DNA of 36,455 bases from an uncultured Candidatus Saccharibacteria bacterium (GCA_946479835.1 CAMLHD010000003.1:1-36455), one strand, 5' to 3'. Positions 16,088 through 23,638 are shown, numbered from the stretch's first letter. Translations and numbers: made by a program. The notes: generated by a model from the letters alone, not told the origin.

Positions 16088-16389
16088 CAGATAAGCTCCT
16101 CTATGTCTACCCTCATGTCTTCGCTAACAATAACGCCTTCGGCCTCCAAGTGTTCCTTATGACCGCGACGGCCACCCGGGTAACCGCTGGCCAAGCCTCC
16201 TTGTTTATTAACTACCCTTTGCCAAGGCAGGTCGGGATTGCCGAAATGGGCTATGCCGCCCACGATCCTGGCTGCGCGTGGATTACCGCACAGCGCCGCT
16301 ATCTGACCATAGGTCATAACCCTGCCTTTAGGTATCTGGGATACTAGCGCGTTAACCCGTTCAGAAAACTGCTTATCAGACCTGTACAT
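16072..16389 (-). CDS. Alkyltransferase-like protein (ATL; MGMT family with Trp in place of Cys)
   Basis: 105 residues from ATG 16389, which overlaps the HAD gene by 14 bases. A longer in-frame ORF to 16494 would overlap that gene by more than 100 bases and adds non-family sequence. It matches the DNA-binding domain of O6-alkylguanine transferases (FSERVNALVSQIPKGRVMTYGQIAALCGNPRAARIVGG, ASGYPGGRRGHKEHLEAEGV). The catalytic PCHR is replaced by PWQR, so it cannot accept alkyl groups. ATL proteins bind O6-alkylguanine and flag it for nucleotide excision repair. Confidence 0.88.
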   Translation of the reverse strand: MYRSDKQFSERVNALVSQIPKGRVMTYGQIAALCGNPRAARIVGGIAHFGNPDLPWQRVVNKQGGLASGYPGGRRGHKEHLEAEGVIVSEDMRVDIEELIWWPGR

Positions 16390-16984
16390 CGAAATGATCC
16401 AGAACTTCAGGCCAGCTTTTGCATCTGATAAGATCGCCAGGGACGTTTTGGTGCCAGCCGTAGTCACCAAACAAAATTGCTTGCAAGCCTTCATTTATAG
16501 CAGATTCACAGTGGTCTATATTGTCATCAATCAGTACAAAAGCGCCTACCTGGCGACAGAGCTGGCCTTTGGTCAGCTTATTATCCTGATGACGACTTCC
16601 GGCAAAGTGCACCCCAGTAAAAACATCACCGAAATGTTCCCGCAGCCAGTTTAAGGTGGCGCGTTCCCATGCCAGGTCCCGGGCGGTTACGATCGCTATA
16701 TCAAACCGTTTGCTGAGATGGGTGATGGCAAAGCTGACGTCCGGAAGAAGCGGTACATGAGACTGATCATCTTCCATCTCTTGATTAAGTTCTTTGAAAG
16801 AAACCTTTTCCGCCAATCCATGAGACTGCCAGACTCTTTCGTAATACCCCCAATAATCGCCCGGTACGCGGTAGTGATCGGAGGTAAGGTTAACACCCAG
16901 GCGTTGATTAACCACTAGCCTGAGGGATTCGGTGCCGGCTGCGATAACGTCATCGATATCAACGGCAATGATCTGCCTCTTCAT
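16376..16984 (-). CDS. HAD-superfamily 5'-nucleotidase-like phosphatase
   Basis: 202 residues. HAD motif I is AVDIDDVIA (nucleophile D about 9), motif II is IVTARD with T, and motif III/IV is LIDDNIDHC. The pattern fits the 5'(3')-deoxyribonucleotidase (NT5C) family. The substrate is inferred as a nucleotide. A TATAAT box at 17001-16996 ends 11 bases before the ATG, and TATCTGTTA lies between it and the start codon. It heads the run HAD-ATL-miaA. Confidence 0.82.
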   Translation of the reverse strand: MKRQIIAVDIDDVIAAGTESLRLVVNQRLGVNLTSDHYRVPGDYWGYYERVWQSHGLAEKVSFKELNQEMEDDQSHVPLLPDVSFAITHLSKRFDIAIVTARDLAWERATLNWLREHFGDVFTGVHFAGSRHQDNKLTKGQLCRQVGAFVLIDDNIDHCESAINEGLQAILFGDYGWHQNVPGDLIRCKSWPEVLDHFDVQV

Positions 16985-17001
16985 AACAGATAAGAATTAT
17001 A
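16984..17001 (-). promoter_or_regulatory. Promoter and TATCTGTTA motif before the HAD gene
   Basis: The minus strand has TATAAT (17001-16996), then TATCTGTTA (16992-16984), whose last base is the A of the ATG. Here the 9-mer lies downstream of the -10, unlike at infC. Confidence 0.55.
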
Positions 17002-17005
17002 CTAT

Positions 17006-18847
17006 TTACAGGGATGATTTGCTAACACGGGAGTGCGACTCGTTCGAGACTGTCTTCAGGAAGTTCTCGACGGCTATATTTGAAGGCGGCTGTACGGCGA
17101 TATCTTTGCGCACCCTTGGCGACAGTTGGCCGCTCTGGACTTCTTTCTCGCCTATCACTATGGCGTAAGGAACCTTCCATACCTCTGCGTCGCGTATCTT
17201 GCGGCCGACAGACTGACTGGAGTTATCCAGCTTTATTCGCAGGCCCATATCGGTGCCTTTTTCTACCATTTGGCGGGCAAACTGAACAATAGCCTCATCC
17301 TGATTGACTGTAAGCACCCTGATCTGTTCGGGCGCCAGCCAAATCGGGAAACGACCGGCCGTATGCTCGATATAAACGGAGAAGAAACGGTCGAAGCTGC
17401 CCATTATGGCACAGTGGATCATGATCGGCCTTTGCGCCATACCCTTCTCGTCGGTATATTCCAAGCCGAAACGCTCCGGCTGTACGAAGTCGAACTGCAC
17501 AGTCGCCACTTGCCATACCCGGCCGATAGCATCGGTGGCCATAAAATCCAGCTTGGGCCCGTAAAAGGCTGCTTCGCCTACCTCGGTGTAATACTCCAGC
17601 TCGTTCCGCTTGGCTATATCGGCCAGCTTGGACTGGCCGAAGTCCCATAGCTCCTGGGGCCCCAGATAGGCATCGCTGTCGTCGCGCAAACTAAGGCGCA
17701 GCCTGAGGCTCATGTTGATGGCGGAATAGAACTCTCTTATCTTTTCGATTAGCTGATCAAACACTTCGTCCACCTGGTCGGGCCGGCAATACGTGTGGCT
17801 GTCATCTTGGCTAAGCGACCTGACCCGTGACAGGCCATGCAGCTCCCCACTCTTCTCATCCCGGTAATTAGTAGTGGTTTCCATATATTTGATGGGTAGA
17901 TCGCGGTAACTGCGCTGGCGGGAAACGTAGATCTGAGAATGATGAGGGCAGTTCATCGGCTTCATTACCAGCTGATCGTTGGTCTCCTGGCTGGTAACCA
18001 GGAAGAGTTCGTTGCCGAATTTCTCCCAGTGGCCAGAGACCTCGTAAAGCTCCTTCTTAGTGATGTGCGGCGACCAGACTTTTTCGAAGCCAACCTGGGC
18101 GCGTACTTCTTCCGAGAATTTGATCAGGCCTTCCCTCACCACCGTGCCCCTGGGAGTGTACAAGGGCAAGCCGGAGCCAACCAACTCGGAGAATGTGAAC
18201 AGATCAAGCTCCTGTCCTAAGCGACGGTGGTCGCGCTTCTTGGCTTCTTCTAAGCGGTGCAGGTGCTCGTTAAGTTCTTCTTCAGTGGCAAACGCTACAC
18301 CGTATATCCTTTGCATCTGCGGTTTATCTTCTTTGCCGCGCCAGTATGCGCCTGCTACACGCATCAGCTTGAAGGCGCCCACCTGCGAAGTACTCTCGAC
18401 ATGAGGGCCCCGGCAAAGGTCGGTAAAATCACCATTCTTATAGAAAGAGACCTCGCTTACTTCGGCCCCACCTTCGGCTATTGTTCCCAATTCATCTTTA
18501 TCAAGATCCTTGGCCACAGTGGTACCGGCCCTCTTAAGGTCATTGAGCAGTTCCTCTTTATAGGGCTGAGCATTCTGTTGGGCCCAAGCGATAGCTTCGT
18601 CTATAGGCATGGTGCAGCGCTCGAAAGCCTGGTTTTCACCGATGATCTTGCGCATCTCGGCCTCCAAAGCCTTGAAGTCGTCTTCGGAAATCTTCTTCTC
18701 ACCAAGATCTATATCGTAATAAAAGCCGTTATCTACTACCGGTCCTACCCCGAACTTGGCTTCCTGATAAATACGCTTAACAGCGGTAGCTAAGATATGG
18801 GCCAGGCTGTGCCGCATCGCATGCAGGTTATCTTCGCTGTTGTCCAT
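17006..18847 (-). CDS. thrS: Threonyl-tRNA synthetase without TGS domain
   Basis: 613 residues from ATG 18847, chosen because AAAGGAG ends five bases upstream; a GTG six bases earlier overlaps that site. It begins with the editing domain (RHSLAHILA), so the N-terminal TGS domain of about 60 residues is absent. The catalytic core shows the zinc ligands (NCPHH cysteine, later histidines), motif 2 with TTNYRDEKSGELHGLSRVR, and MIHCAIMGSFDRF. The C-terminal anticodon-binding domain ends with KVPYAIVIGEKE. It charges tRNA-Thr. A leader of about 310 bases with a T-box-like core and terminator lies upstream. Confidence 0.96.
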   Translation of the reverse strand: MDNSEDNLHAMRHSLAHILATAVKRIYQEAKFGVGPVVDNGFYYDIDLGEKKISEDDFKALEAEMRKIIGENQAFERCTMPIDEAIAWAQQNAQPYKEELLNDLKRAGTTVAKDLDKDELGTIAEGGAEVSEVSFYKNGDFTDLCRGPHVESTSQVGAFKLMRVAGAYWRGKEDKPQMQRIYGVAFATEEELNEHLHRLEEAKKRDHRRLGQELDLFTFSELVGSGLPLYTPRGTVVREGLIKFSEEVRAQVGFEKVWSPHITKKELYEVSGHWEKFGNELFLVTSQETNDQLVMKPMNCPHHSQIYVSRQRSYRDLPIKYMETTTNYRDEKSGELHGLSRVRSLSQDDSHTYCRPDQVDEVFDQLIEKIREFYSAINMSLRLRLSLRDDSDAYLGPQELWDFGQSKLADIAKRNELEYYTEVGEAAFYGPKLDFMATDAIGRVWQVATVQFDFVQPERFGLEYTDEKGMAQRPIMIHCAIMGSFDRFFSVYIEHTAGRFPIWLAPEQIRVLTVNQDEAIVQFARQMVEKGTDMGLRIKLDNSSQSVGRKIRDAEVWKVPYAIVIGEKEVQSGQLSPRVRKDIAVQPPSNIAVENFLKTVSNESHSRVSKSSL

Positions 18848-19157
18848 TCTCACTCCTTTGACCAGATATTATTCAACAAATAAAAAGAGACGCGCCTTCT
18901 TACAGATTTCAGTGCTCTCGCAAATACACTTAAATCTTACTGCGCGTCTCGGGACCTTTACCCTTGTACCATCTGCCGATAAAGTGCGACACCTGTTAAG
19001 GGTGTTCTGTAACTTAGATAGTACAAAGATAAGGGACGGTTCCACCGGACTTCCCCTTGTTCACCTCTCTTGAAGCAACTTGGGCTCGTGCCTTCACGTT
19101 AACGTACGTTGGACTGCCGACGGAGCTCGGTGGTTGGTGAAGCCACTTCAACGCTCT
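18848..19157 (-). promoter_or_regulatory. Probable T-box riboswitch leader of thrS
   Basis: On the minus strand the leader contains GGTGGAACCG (19046-19037), the T-box core whose TGGA can pair with the TCCA end of a tRNA. The tRNA-Thr in this window does end in TCCA. Near the 5' end, GTGG and CCAC enclose a loop with ACC, a threonine codon that could be the specifier. An intrinsic terminator follows before thrS. The rest of stem I is unlike the classical Firmicutes form, so a short-stem variant or a different attenuator remains possible. Confidence 0.55.
18882..18950 (-). terminator. Attenuator hairpin before thrS
   Basis: GAGACGCGC pairs with GCGCGTCTC (18942-18950 / 18887-18895), with nested AGATTT/AAATCT and AGTG/CACT stems, then TTTTT on the minus strand. 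The thrS Shine-Dalgarno lies about 25 bases beyond. Confidence 0.85.
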
Positions 19158-19164
19158 GGTGCGT

Positions 19165-19173
19165 ATTGTATCA
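19165..19173 (-). promoter_or_regulatory. thrS leader promoter, extended -10
   Basis: TGATACAAT on the minus strand. Transcription would begin near 19157, at the first leader hairpin. Confidence 0.55.
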
Positions 19174-19213
19174 CAACACACATCCAAAAACTTCACCTAG
19201 CGCTACTATACAT

Positions 19214-19237
19214 GTACTAGCATCATAGTGCTAGTAC
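19214..19237. promoter_or_regulatory. Perfect inverted repeat upstream of the thrS promoter
   Basis: GTACTAGCA and TGCTAGTAC flank a six-base centre. It lies about 40-65 bases upstream of the -10 box and could bind a dimeric regulator. Confidence 0.4.
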
Positions 19238-19307
19238 TTAATTAGGCTTTTTGCGTGTTTTAAATGCTCCGGCCTGTGGAAAATGTGGAAAGCTTTTTTA
19301 TCACCCC

Positions 19308-19355
19308 TTATACTTGCCATGATAAATTTTATGATCGTTTATAAAATAAGTATAA
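19308..19355. repeat. AT-rich nested hairpin
   Basis: TTATACTT (19308-19315) pairs with AAGTATAA (19348-19355), and inside it ATTTTAT (19326-19332) pairs with ATAAAAT (19341-19347). The function is unknown. The flanking spacer 19240-19405 shows no gene. Confidence 0.4.
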
Positions 19356-19405
19356 ATCAAAATTGCGACGCTTTGTTCGTTAATTTAATTGTTTCCCGTT
19401 TCAAC

Positions 19406-19509
19406 CATCACGGCGAGAGGATTCGCCGTGATGAAAGCGAGGATTGGCATGGTAGCCGAAAATGAAATCGCCTCCACGATTTTATGGAGGCGAACATTGC
19501 CAAACGAGC
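19406..19509 (-). repeat. tRNA-linked structured element, copy 1 (after tRNA-Val)
   Basis: It begins directly after the tRNA CCA. On the minus strand an outer TTGGCA/TGCCAA stem (19503-19498 / 19449-19444) encloses a CGCCTCC/GGAGGCG hairpin, which is followed by ATTTCATTTT and CGGCTACCATGCC. An 11-bp hairpin (19406-19416 / 19423-19433) with loop ATCCTC on the minus strand follows. It is nearly identical to copy 2 at 26899-27001, apart from compensated changes in the last stem. Confidence 0.75.
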
Positions 19510-19586
19510 TGGTGGGCGGTATAGGATTCGAACCTATCACCTCATCCACGTCAAGGATGCGCTCTAGCCAAATGAGCTAACCGCCC
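19510..19586 (-). tRNA. tRNA-Val (anticodon GAC)
   Basis: 77 bases with encoded CCA. Acceptor GGGCGGT pairs with ACCGCCC, the anticodon loop is TTGACGT and the T loop is TTCGAAT. An ATCTGTTA motif lies about 5-12 bases upstream. Confidence 0.95.
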
Positions 19587-19615
19587 GGATGTTTAACAGA
19601 TTGAATATACCTGAT

Positions 19616-20704
19616 TTACTTCTTATTTTCAAGCTTGCGGTAGCCTTCGCAGATACGCGCGAGATACCGTAGGTTATGAATCGAAGCTAAGGATCCGGCC
19701 AGTGGCTCGCCTGCCTTGAACTGATGCCTAAGGAAGGCGCGGCTGTAGCCGGAACTGCAGGCAAAGCAGTCGCACCCCTCTTCAATCGGTTTGGGGTCGT
19801 CCGCATACTGGGCGTTCGTCAGATGTATCTTCTTATCGCCGTCGGTCCATACCGTGGCGTGTCGGGCGTTCCTGGTAGGCAGGACGCAGTCCAGCATATC
19901 GATACCATGCTCTATAGCGAACCGAAGATCCGGCGGATCTCCCACCCCAAGCAGAAACCTAGGCCGGCCTGAATCGTCATAAAGATCTGCCAGGAACTCC
20001 AGCACTTCATACATCTCCGGCTTGGTTTCGCCCACAGATAAGCCGCCAATGGCTATGCCGTCTACGTCGCTGCTTTGAACCATCTCCAGGCTCTTGCGAC
20101 GCAGATCCTTGTCTAAACCACCTTGGACCACTCCAAACAATAGAGGCCGCTCAGCGGGCGGCATGTTTTTTGTCAGCCGTTTGAACTCCGCCAAGCAGCG
20201 GTCCAGCCAGCGGTGAGTCCGTTCAAAGGCATCCAGGACCTGGTTATCCGTTGTCTCACCCAAGCCCACCAAGTGATCGAAGGCCACTATCATATCGCTG
20301 CCTAAATCCAGCTGTATCCGTATTGAAGTTTCAGGGGTTATAAGGTGTTTGTCGCCCGTGGTTGGATCGGTAAAATGCACGCCCTCTTCAGTAACCTTGG
20401 TGTGCCTGCCAAGTGAAAACACCTGAAAGCCCCCCGAATCGGTCAGGATCGGGCCCTGCCATTTGCCGAATTCGTGCAGACCGCCCAGTTTGGCTATGGT
20501 TTTCTCACCGGGTGACAGATGCAGATGATAAGTGTTGGCCAGAACTGCCTCTATGCCTGCGGCACTAACGCTTTCCGGCAACAAGCTCTTAACCACACCC
20601 CTGGTACCATCGGGCATGAAGGTAGGCGTCTGAACATAGCCGCGCCTGGTATGCAAAGTTCCGCTGCGCCCGTAAGCGCCAAAGCGTGCCTTTAGTTTGA
20701 ACAT
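19616..20704 (-). CDS. tgt: Queuine/preQ1 tRNA-guanine transglycosylase
   Basis: 362 residues from ATG 20704 (MFKLKARFG). A longer ORF to 20749 adds 15 residues outside the family and reaches into the promoter. Motifs seen are ILTDSGGFQVFSLG (general acid/base Asp), the substrate-loop FGVVQGG, DMLDCVLPTRNARH (nucleophile Asp) and the zinc site CDCFACSSGYSRAFLRH. It exchanges G34 of Asp, Asn, His and Tyr tRNAs for a queuine precursor. No queuosine biosynthesis genes are near, so the base may be salvaged. No Shine-Dalgarno is visible. Confidence 0.95.
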   Translation of the reverse strand: MFKLKARFGAYGRSGTLHTRRGYVQTPTFMPDGTRGVVKSLLPESVSAAGIEAVLANTYHLHLSPGEKTIAKLGGLHEFGKWQGPILTDSGGFQVFSLGRHTKVTEEGVHFTDPTTGDKHLITPETSIRIQLDLGSDMIVAFDHLVGLGETTDNQVLDAFERTHRWLDRCLAEFKRLTKNMPPAERPLLFGVVQGGLDKDLRRKSLEMVQSSDVDGIAIGGLSVGETKPEMYEVLEFLADLYDDSGRPRFLLGVGDPPDLRFAIEHGIDMLDCVLPTRNARHATVWTDGDKKIHLTNAQYADDPKPIEEGCDCFACSSGYSRAFLRHQFKAGEPLAGSLASIHNLRYLARICEGYRKLENKK

Positions 20705-20733
20705 GGTAGAATTTGCATCGTTCACAGAGGTAG

Positions 20734-20742
20734 AGTATAGCA
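20734..20742 (-). promoter_or_regulatory. tgt promoter, extended -10
   Basis: TGCTATACT on the minus strand, about 30 bases upstream of ATG 20704. It is back to back with the promoter of the small plus-strand ORF. Confidence 0.55.
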
Positions 20743-20748
20743 TAAACA

Positions 20749-20777
20749 TTGACTTTTTTATTATTTTATGTTAACAT
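20749..20777 (+). promoter_or_regulatory. Promoter of the small ORF upstream of nrdR
   Basis: TTGACT (20749-20754), a 17-base spacer and TAACAT (20772-20777) preceded by TGT. Confidence 0.6.
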
Positions 20778-20802
20778 AAGCGCGTTAATCGGGAGTTTCT
20801 TG

Positions 20803-20922
20803 GTGAGTAAATCTCAACCAAGCACGCTTGACGGCTTTAAGCTGTTCTACGAAGAGCTGCTTAATATCAAGCCTGGAAAGCGTCGCCTGCGCCGGGGTAA
20901 CACCCAGGCAGGCACACGTTAA
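20803..20922 (+). CDS. Small ORF of 39 codons, unknown function
   Basis: A GTG start at 20803 with GGGAG seven bases upstream gives a basic 39-residue peptide (VSKSQPSTLDGFKLFYEELL..., ending in an Arg-rich tail). It has its own promoter and is followed 20 bases later by an intrinsic terminator, so it forms a complete small transcription unit. The peptide is not recognised. It could be a real microprotein, or the unit could be a small RNA with incidental coding. Confidence 0.5.
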   Translation: MSKSQPSTLDGFKLFYEELLNIKPGKRRLRRGNTQAGTR

Positions 20923-20942
20923 CAAGAGGTGGAGCATGAATG

Positions 20943-20975
20943 CCGTCGGTCCAAAAGACCGGCGGTTTTTGTTTT
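20943..20975 (+). terminator. Terminator after the small ORF
   Basis: CCGTCGGTC (20943-20951) pairs with GACCGGCGG (20957-20965), one pair being a G-U wobble, then TTTTTGTTTT. Confidence 0.8.
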
Positions 20976-21019
20976 CCCCTGCTTTTTGGAAGCTATCCAC
21001 TTGGTATTTTAACTGCATT

Positions 21020-21037
21020 ATGTCAATATGTTGACAT
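21020..21037. promoter_or_regulatory. Inverted repeat over the nrdR start codon
   Basis: ATGTCAA (21020-21026) and TTGACAT (21031-21037) with a four-base centre. The second arm contains the first two bases of the nrdR ATG. It does not match the known NrdR-box consensus, but autoregulation is possible. Confidence 0.45.
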
Positions 21038-21467
21038 GGTTTGTATATATTGCGGACGCAGCACCGAGGTGACCAACTCGCGCAAACCTGCACGTACCCC
21101 GTCTGTATGGCGGCGCAGGGCTTGCCAAGCATGCGTCGCACAATTTACTACTATCGAACTGCCCGATTACTCCACCGCCCTTGCCGTCAAGGACCGTGAC
21201 GGCAAGCTTGAGCCTTTCGTGCGCGACAAGCTGTTTTTGAGCCTGCATAAATCTTTGGGTCACCGGCCGGATGCCCAAAAAGCCGCTACCGAGCTGACAA
21301 CCTCCGTTATTGCACAGCTGTTAAGAAAGAAAAGGGCTAAGGATGGCCTGATAGAAGCTAAAGTCTTAGCCGAAACGGCCAATATTGTTCTGAAGCGTTA
21401 CGACGCGCCTTCGGCCCACACCTACCGGGCCTACCATGCTTCTGCTCTGCGGCCGGCTACTTCTTGA
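21036..21467 (+). CDS. nrdR: Transcriptional repressor NrdR
   Basis: 143 residues from ATG 21036, which gives MVCIYCG at the N-terminus; a longer ORF upstream lacks family sequence. The zinc ribbon CIYCG...RRRACQACVAQFTTIE is followed by an ATP-cone (KDRDGKLEPFVRDKL...). NrdR senses dATP/ATP and represses ribonucleotide reductase genes, none of which are in this window. Its last 11 bases overlap the convergent glycosyltransferase. No Shine-Dalgarno is visible, and the start lies in an inverted repeat. Confidence 0.93.
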   Translation: MVCIYCGRSTEVTNSRKPARTPSVWRRRACQACVAQFTTIELPDYSTALAVKDRDGKLEPFVRDKLFLSLHKSLGHRPDAQKAATELTTSVIAQLLRKKRAKDGLIEAKVLAETANIVLKRYDAPSAHTYRAYHASALRPATS

Positions 21468-23043
21468 CTGCTTTTTCGGTAACGTCGAAGTTATCCAGGT
21501 AGCGTTTAAACATCAATCGTGTCTGAGACGTAATAGCGGCCGCCGTATTGAACAAAATCGTCGTGACTGGCAGCAGCACCCACTGTAGAACCATGAAGAT
21601 ATTGCGGTGGCGCTTATATCTCTCCGGCCGAGGCGGGAGGAACTTCAGGCTTAACAATAGGCTAACGAATATGCCTACCAGAGCGATGGTCTGTATGGTG
21701 CTGGCTAAACGAGGCAGCTGATTGGCCACGAAGTTCTCCGGCTGGATCACAACCGGTACCAACGGAGCTACTAAGATGAGCAGCGATGCTGTAGCCCAGG
21801 ATATATGGCCCTCTAGCAGCCTGGCTAATTTCATGATCAGATCAGCTTTAGGCACCTTGCTGCCCTTCCTGAAGCCAGTGGTAGCTACATACGCCACATC
21901 GCTGGAACCCCATGCCCAACGCCGTATCTGCAGGAACTGGGCCTTGATGGTGCGACGATAATTTTCGGCCAGAACCGCATCCTGATAAATAGGCGTGAAG
22001 ATCGGATACACCTCGTGCCGGCCGTTATACCGGAAATAGGTGCGCCAAAACTGATGGCCGTCTTCTACTATGGTGCGCACGCTCCAGAAATCAGTATCTA
22101 TAAGAGAGGCCATGCTCTGGGCATGCGAGCTGAAGTTGCGCAGCATATGCGGCCGCAGCCCCAGGACTATATTCCAGAACGAGTTGCCGGTGGCGATAAC
22201 ACGCATCGGCGCCGGAGCATCCCAGATATTGTTCGTATATATAGGAAGCGGCTGATAAGAGACATAGCGCGGATCTTCGGTGCTGCAAAAAGTATAAGTG
22301 AGCGCCGATAGATACCAGTGATGAGGGCGGTTGTCTGTATCCAGCGTTGTTACGGCCAGGCGCTCGGGGTTGATCCCTTCCTTTTCGATATATTTCTTAA
22401 GCCAGCGGCCGCTATGGGTAATGTTGCCGCCCTTGCCTTTGACCTCACCTTCAAGCACGGTGTGCTTGACCGCTTCGGCATGATAAAAATTCTTTCCGTA
22501 TTCCTTTACCATATCATTGGCCAGCTTCTCTATGGCTGGGCCTGTGCGTTCTTCATAGGCGATTATCAGTATCACTTTCTTCATGTCGAACTTGCTCTTG
22601 AGCACGCTTTGGATGGTGGGTTCAAGCACTTCGCGCGGCTCGTTGTACAGCGTTACTATCAGCGCATGCATCAGTTCGCTCGGTTTGCAGAACAATGGAT
22701 ATTCCTTGAGGCGGTCAACGTTGTTGCGGTGCCACTTTGGGTTCTTAGCATGCGGGTGCGTCAGTTCTCCGGCTTCCAGATCATCAAGCAACAGCTGCCA
22801 ATCCAAAGACTGCTGCCTGGTGAGCATCCGGTAGCCCTGTATGGCCCTGAGGCTCAGGCCCATACCTTTGAAGAACCATACCAGTAGATAGGCGATAATG
22901 AAGACGGCGAACAGGGTCGGGTTGAGAAAGCTTAGGATAAAAGGCATCAGCAGGATGATCCAGCTTACAGCTCCAGGCAGGACCTCCCAGAAACGATAGG
23001 CCCATCCTCGGTCGCGGGCATAAGGTATTTCGATGTCTTTCAT
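21457..23043 (-). CDS. Family 2 glycosyltransferase, membrane-bound (processive type)
   Basis: 528 residues. Two N-terminal membrane helices (about 22-58) precede the GT-A domain (ALIVTLYNEPREVLEPTIQSVLKS). The metal site TLDTDNRP has D235 and D237, EDGHQFWR supplies the catalytic base, and QIRRWAWG is the QxxRW motif. Three or four C-terminal helices follow. This matches cellulose- or hyaluronan-synthase-like enzymes that polymerise and export a glycan from NDP-sugars; the product is unknown. Its ATG overlaps the stop of the upstream small membrane gene (ATGA). Confidence 0.88.
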   Translation of the reverse strand: MKDIEIPYARDRGWAYRFWEVLPGAVSWIILLMPFILSFLNPTLFAVFIIAYLLVWFFKGMGLSLRAIQGYRMLTRQQSLDWQLLLDDLEAGELTHPHAKNPKWHRNNVDRLKEYPLFCKPSELMHALIVTLYNEPREVLEPTIQSVLKSKFDMKKVILIIAYEERTGPAIEKLANDMVKEYGKNFYHAEAVKHTVLEGEVKGKGGNITHSGRWLKKYIEKEGINPERLAVTTLDTDNRPHHWYLSALTYTFCSTEDPRYVSYQPLPIYTNNIWDAPAPMRVIATGNSFWNIVLGLRPHMLRNFSSHAQSMASLIDTDFWSVRTIVEDGHQFWRTYFRYNGRHEVYPIFTPIYQDAVLAENYRRTIKAQFLQIRRWAWGSSDVAYVATTGFRKGSKVPKADLIMKLARLLEGHISWATASLLILVAPLVPVVIQPENFVANQLPRLASTIQTIALVGIFVSLLLSLKFLPPRPERYKRHRNIFMVLQWVLLPVTTILFNTAAAITSQTRLMFKRYLDNFDVTEKAVKK

Positions 23044-23396
23044 CGCAGCGTCATCAAAGCGTTACCTGCAATCGTGGCCAGCAGACTTAAGAGGCACGAG
23101 ACTGCTAAGATCATGATCGCTACATGCTTTCGGACAGCAAAAGCCCTGAGGCTAATAAAGACGCAGATGGCAAAGTTGATCAGCAAAAAGAAGACGAAGC
23201 CGGCAATATCCAGGGCGGAGCCGTATTCGAATTCGCCTATTCCCAGATTAGCCCGGTATTCGATTATGTAATTGGTGGTTGTACCGGAATCAAGCCTGAA
23301 TAGGATAGACAAGGAACCGATAAGGATAAGGATGCTGTTGATAATCAGCAGCAAAAGCACTGAACGGTTATGAAAATAACGATTGGGAATAGTCAT
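23040..23396 (-). CDS. Small membrane protein co-translated with the glycosyltransferase
   Basis: 118 residues with three clear hydrophobic helices (about 13-33, 64-85 and 92-112) and an exposed segment of about 30 residues between the first two. No motif is recognised. The four-base overlap with the GT2 gene suggests a partner, perhaps in membrane placement or export. A TATAAT box lies about 14 bases before the ATG. Confidence 0.7.
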   Translation of the reverse strand: MTIPNRYFHNRSVLLLLIINSILILIGSLSILFRLDSGTTTNYIIEYRANLGIGEFEYGSALDIAGFVFFLLINFAICVFISLRAFAVRKHVAIMILAVSCLLSLLATIAGNALMTLR

Positions 23397-23452
23397 AGAG
23401 TATTAGAGCCATTATAACCGACGCTGGAAGCGAAGGCGAACGCATATAGTAA

Positions 23453-23527
23453 TGGTGCGGGTGGCGGGAGTCGAACCCGCGTTTCATCCTTGGGAAGGAT
23501 ACATAATAGCCGTTATACGACACCCGC
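23453..23527 (-). tRNA. tRNA-Gly (anticodon CCC)
   Basis: 75 bases with CCA encoded. Acceptor GCGGGTG pairs with CACCCGC, and the anticodon loop TTCCCAA gives CCC. It lies 21 bases after tRNA-Thr on the same strand, probably in one transcript. Confidence 0.95.
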
Positions 23528-23548
23528 CTGGGATAGTCATGAAACAAA

Positions 23549-23624
23549 TGGAGCCGATAAGCGGGCTCGAACCGCTGACCTACGCTTTACGAAAGCGCCG
23601 CTCTACCAACTGAGCTATATCGGC
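23549..23624 (-). tRNA. tRNA-Thr (anticodon CGT)
   Basis: 76 bases. Acceptor GCCGATA pairs with TATCGGC, the anticodon loop is TTCGTAA, and the discriminator is T followed by an encoded CCA. The TCCA end complements the TGGA of the thrS leader. Confidence 0.95.
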
Positions 23625-23638
23625 ATTTTAGCCTCCAT

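Noticed and set aside
18882..19157. tmRNA as explanation of the structured thrS leader
   Set aside because: No T-arm/CCA end or tag-coding segment was found on either strand.
19406..19509. CRISPR or transposon end for the tRNA-linked repeat
   Set aside because: Only two distant copies, no spacers, no target-site duplication and no transposase nearby.
19389..19580. An ORF running through the structured element and tRNA-Val
   Set aside because: The tRNA explains the sequence; a similar false ORF runs through tRNA-Arg at 26969-27175.
20785..21141. A 118-codon minus-strand ORF opposite the small ORF and nrdR
   Set aside because: Plus-strand promoter, terminator and NrdR zinc ribbon account for the region.
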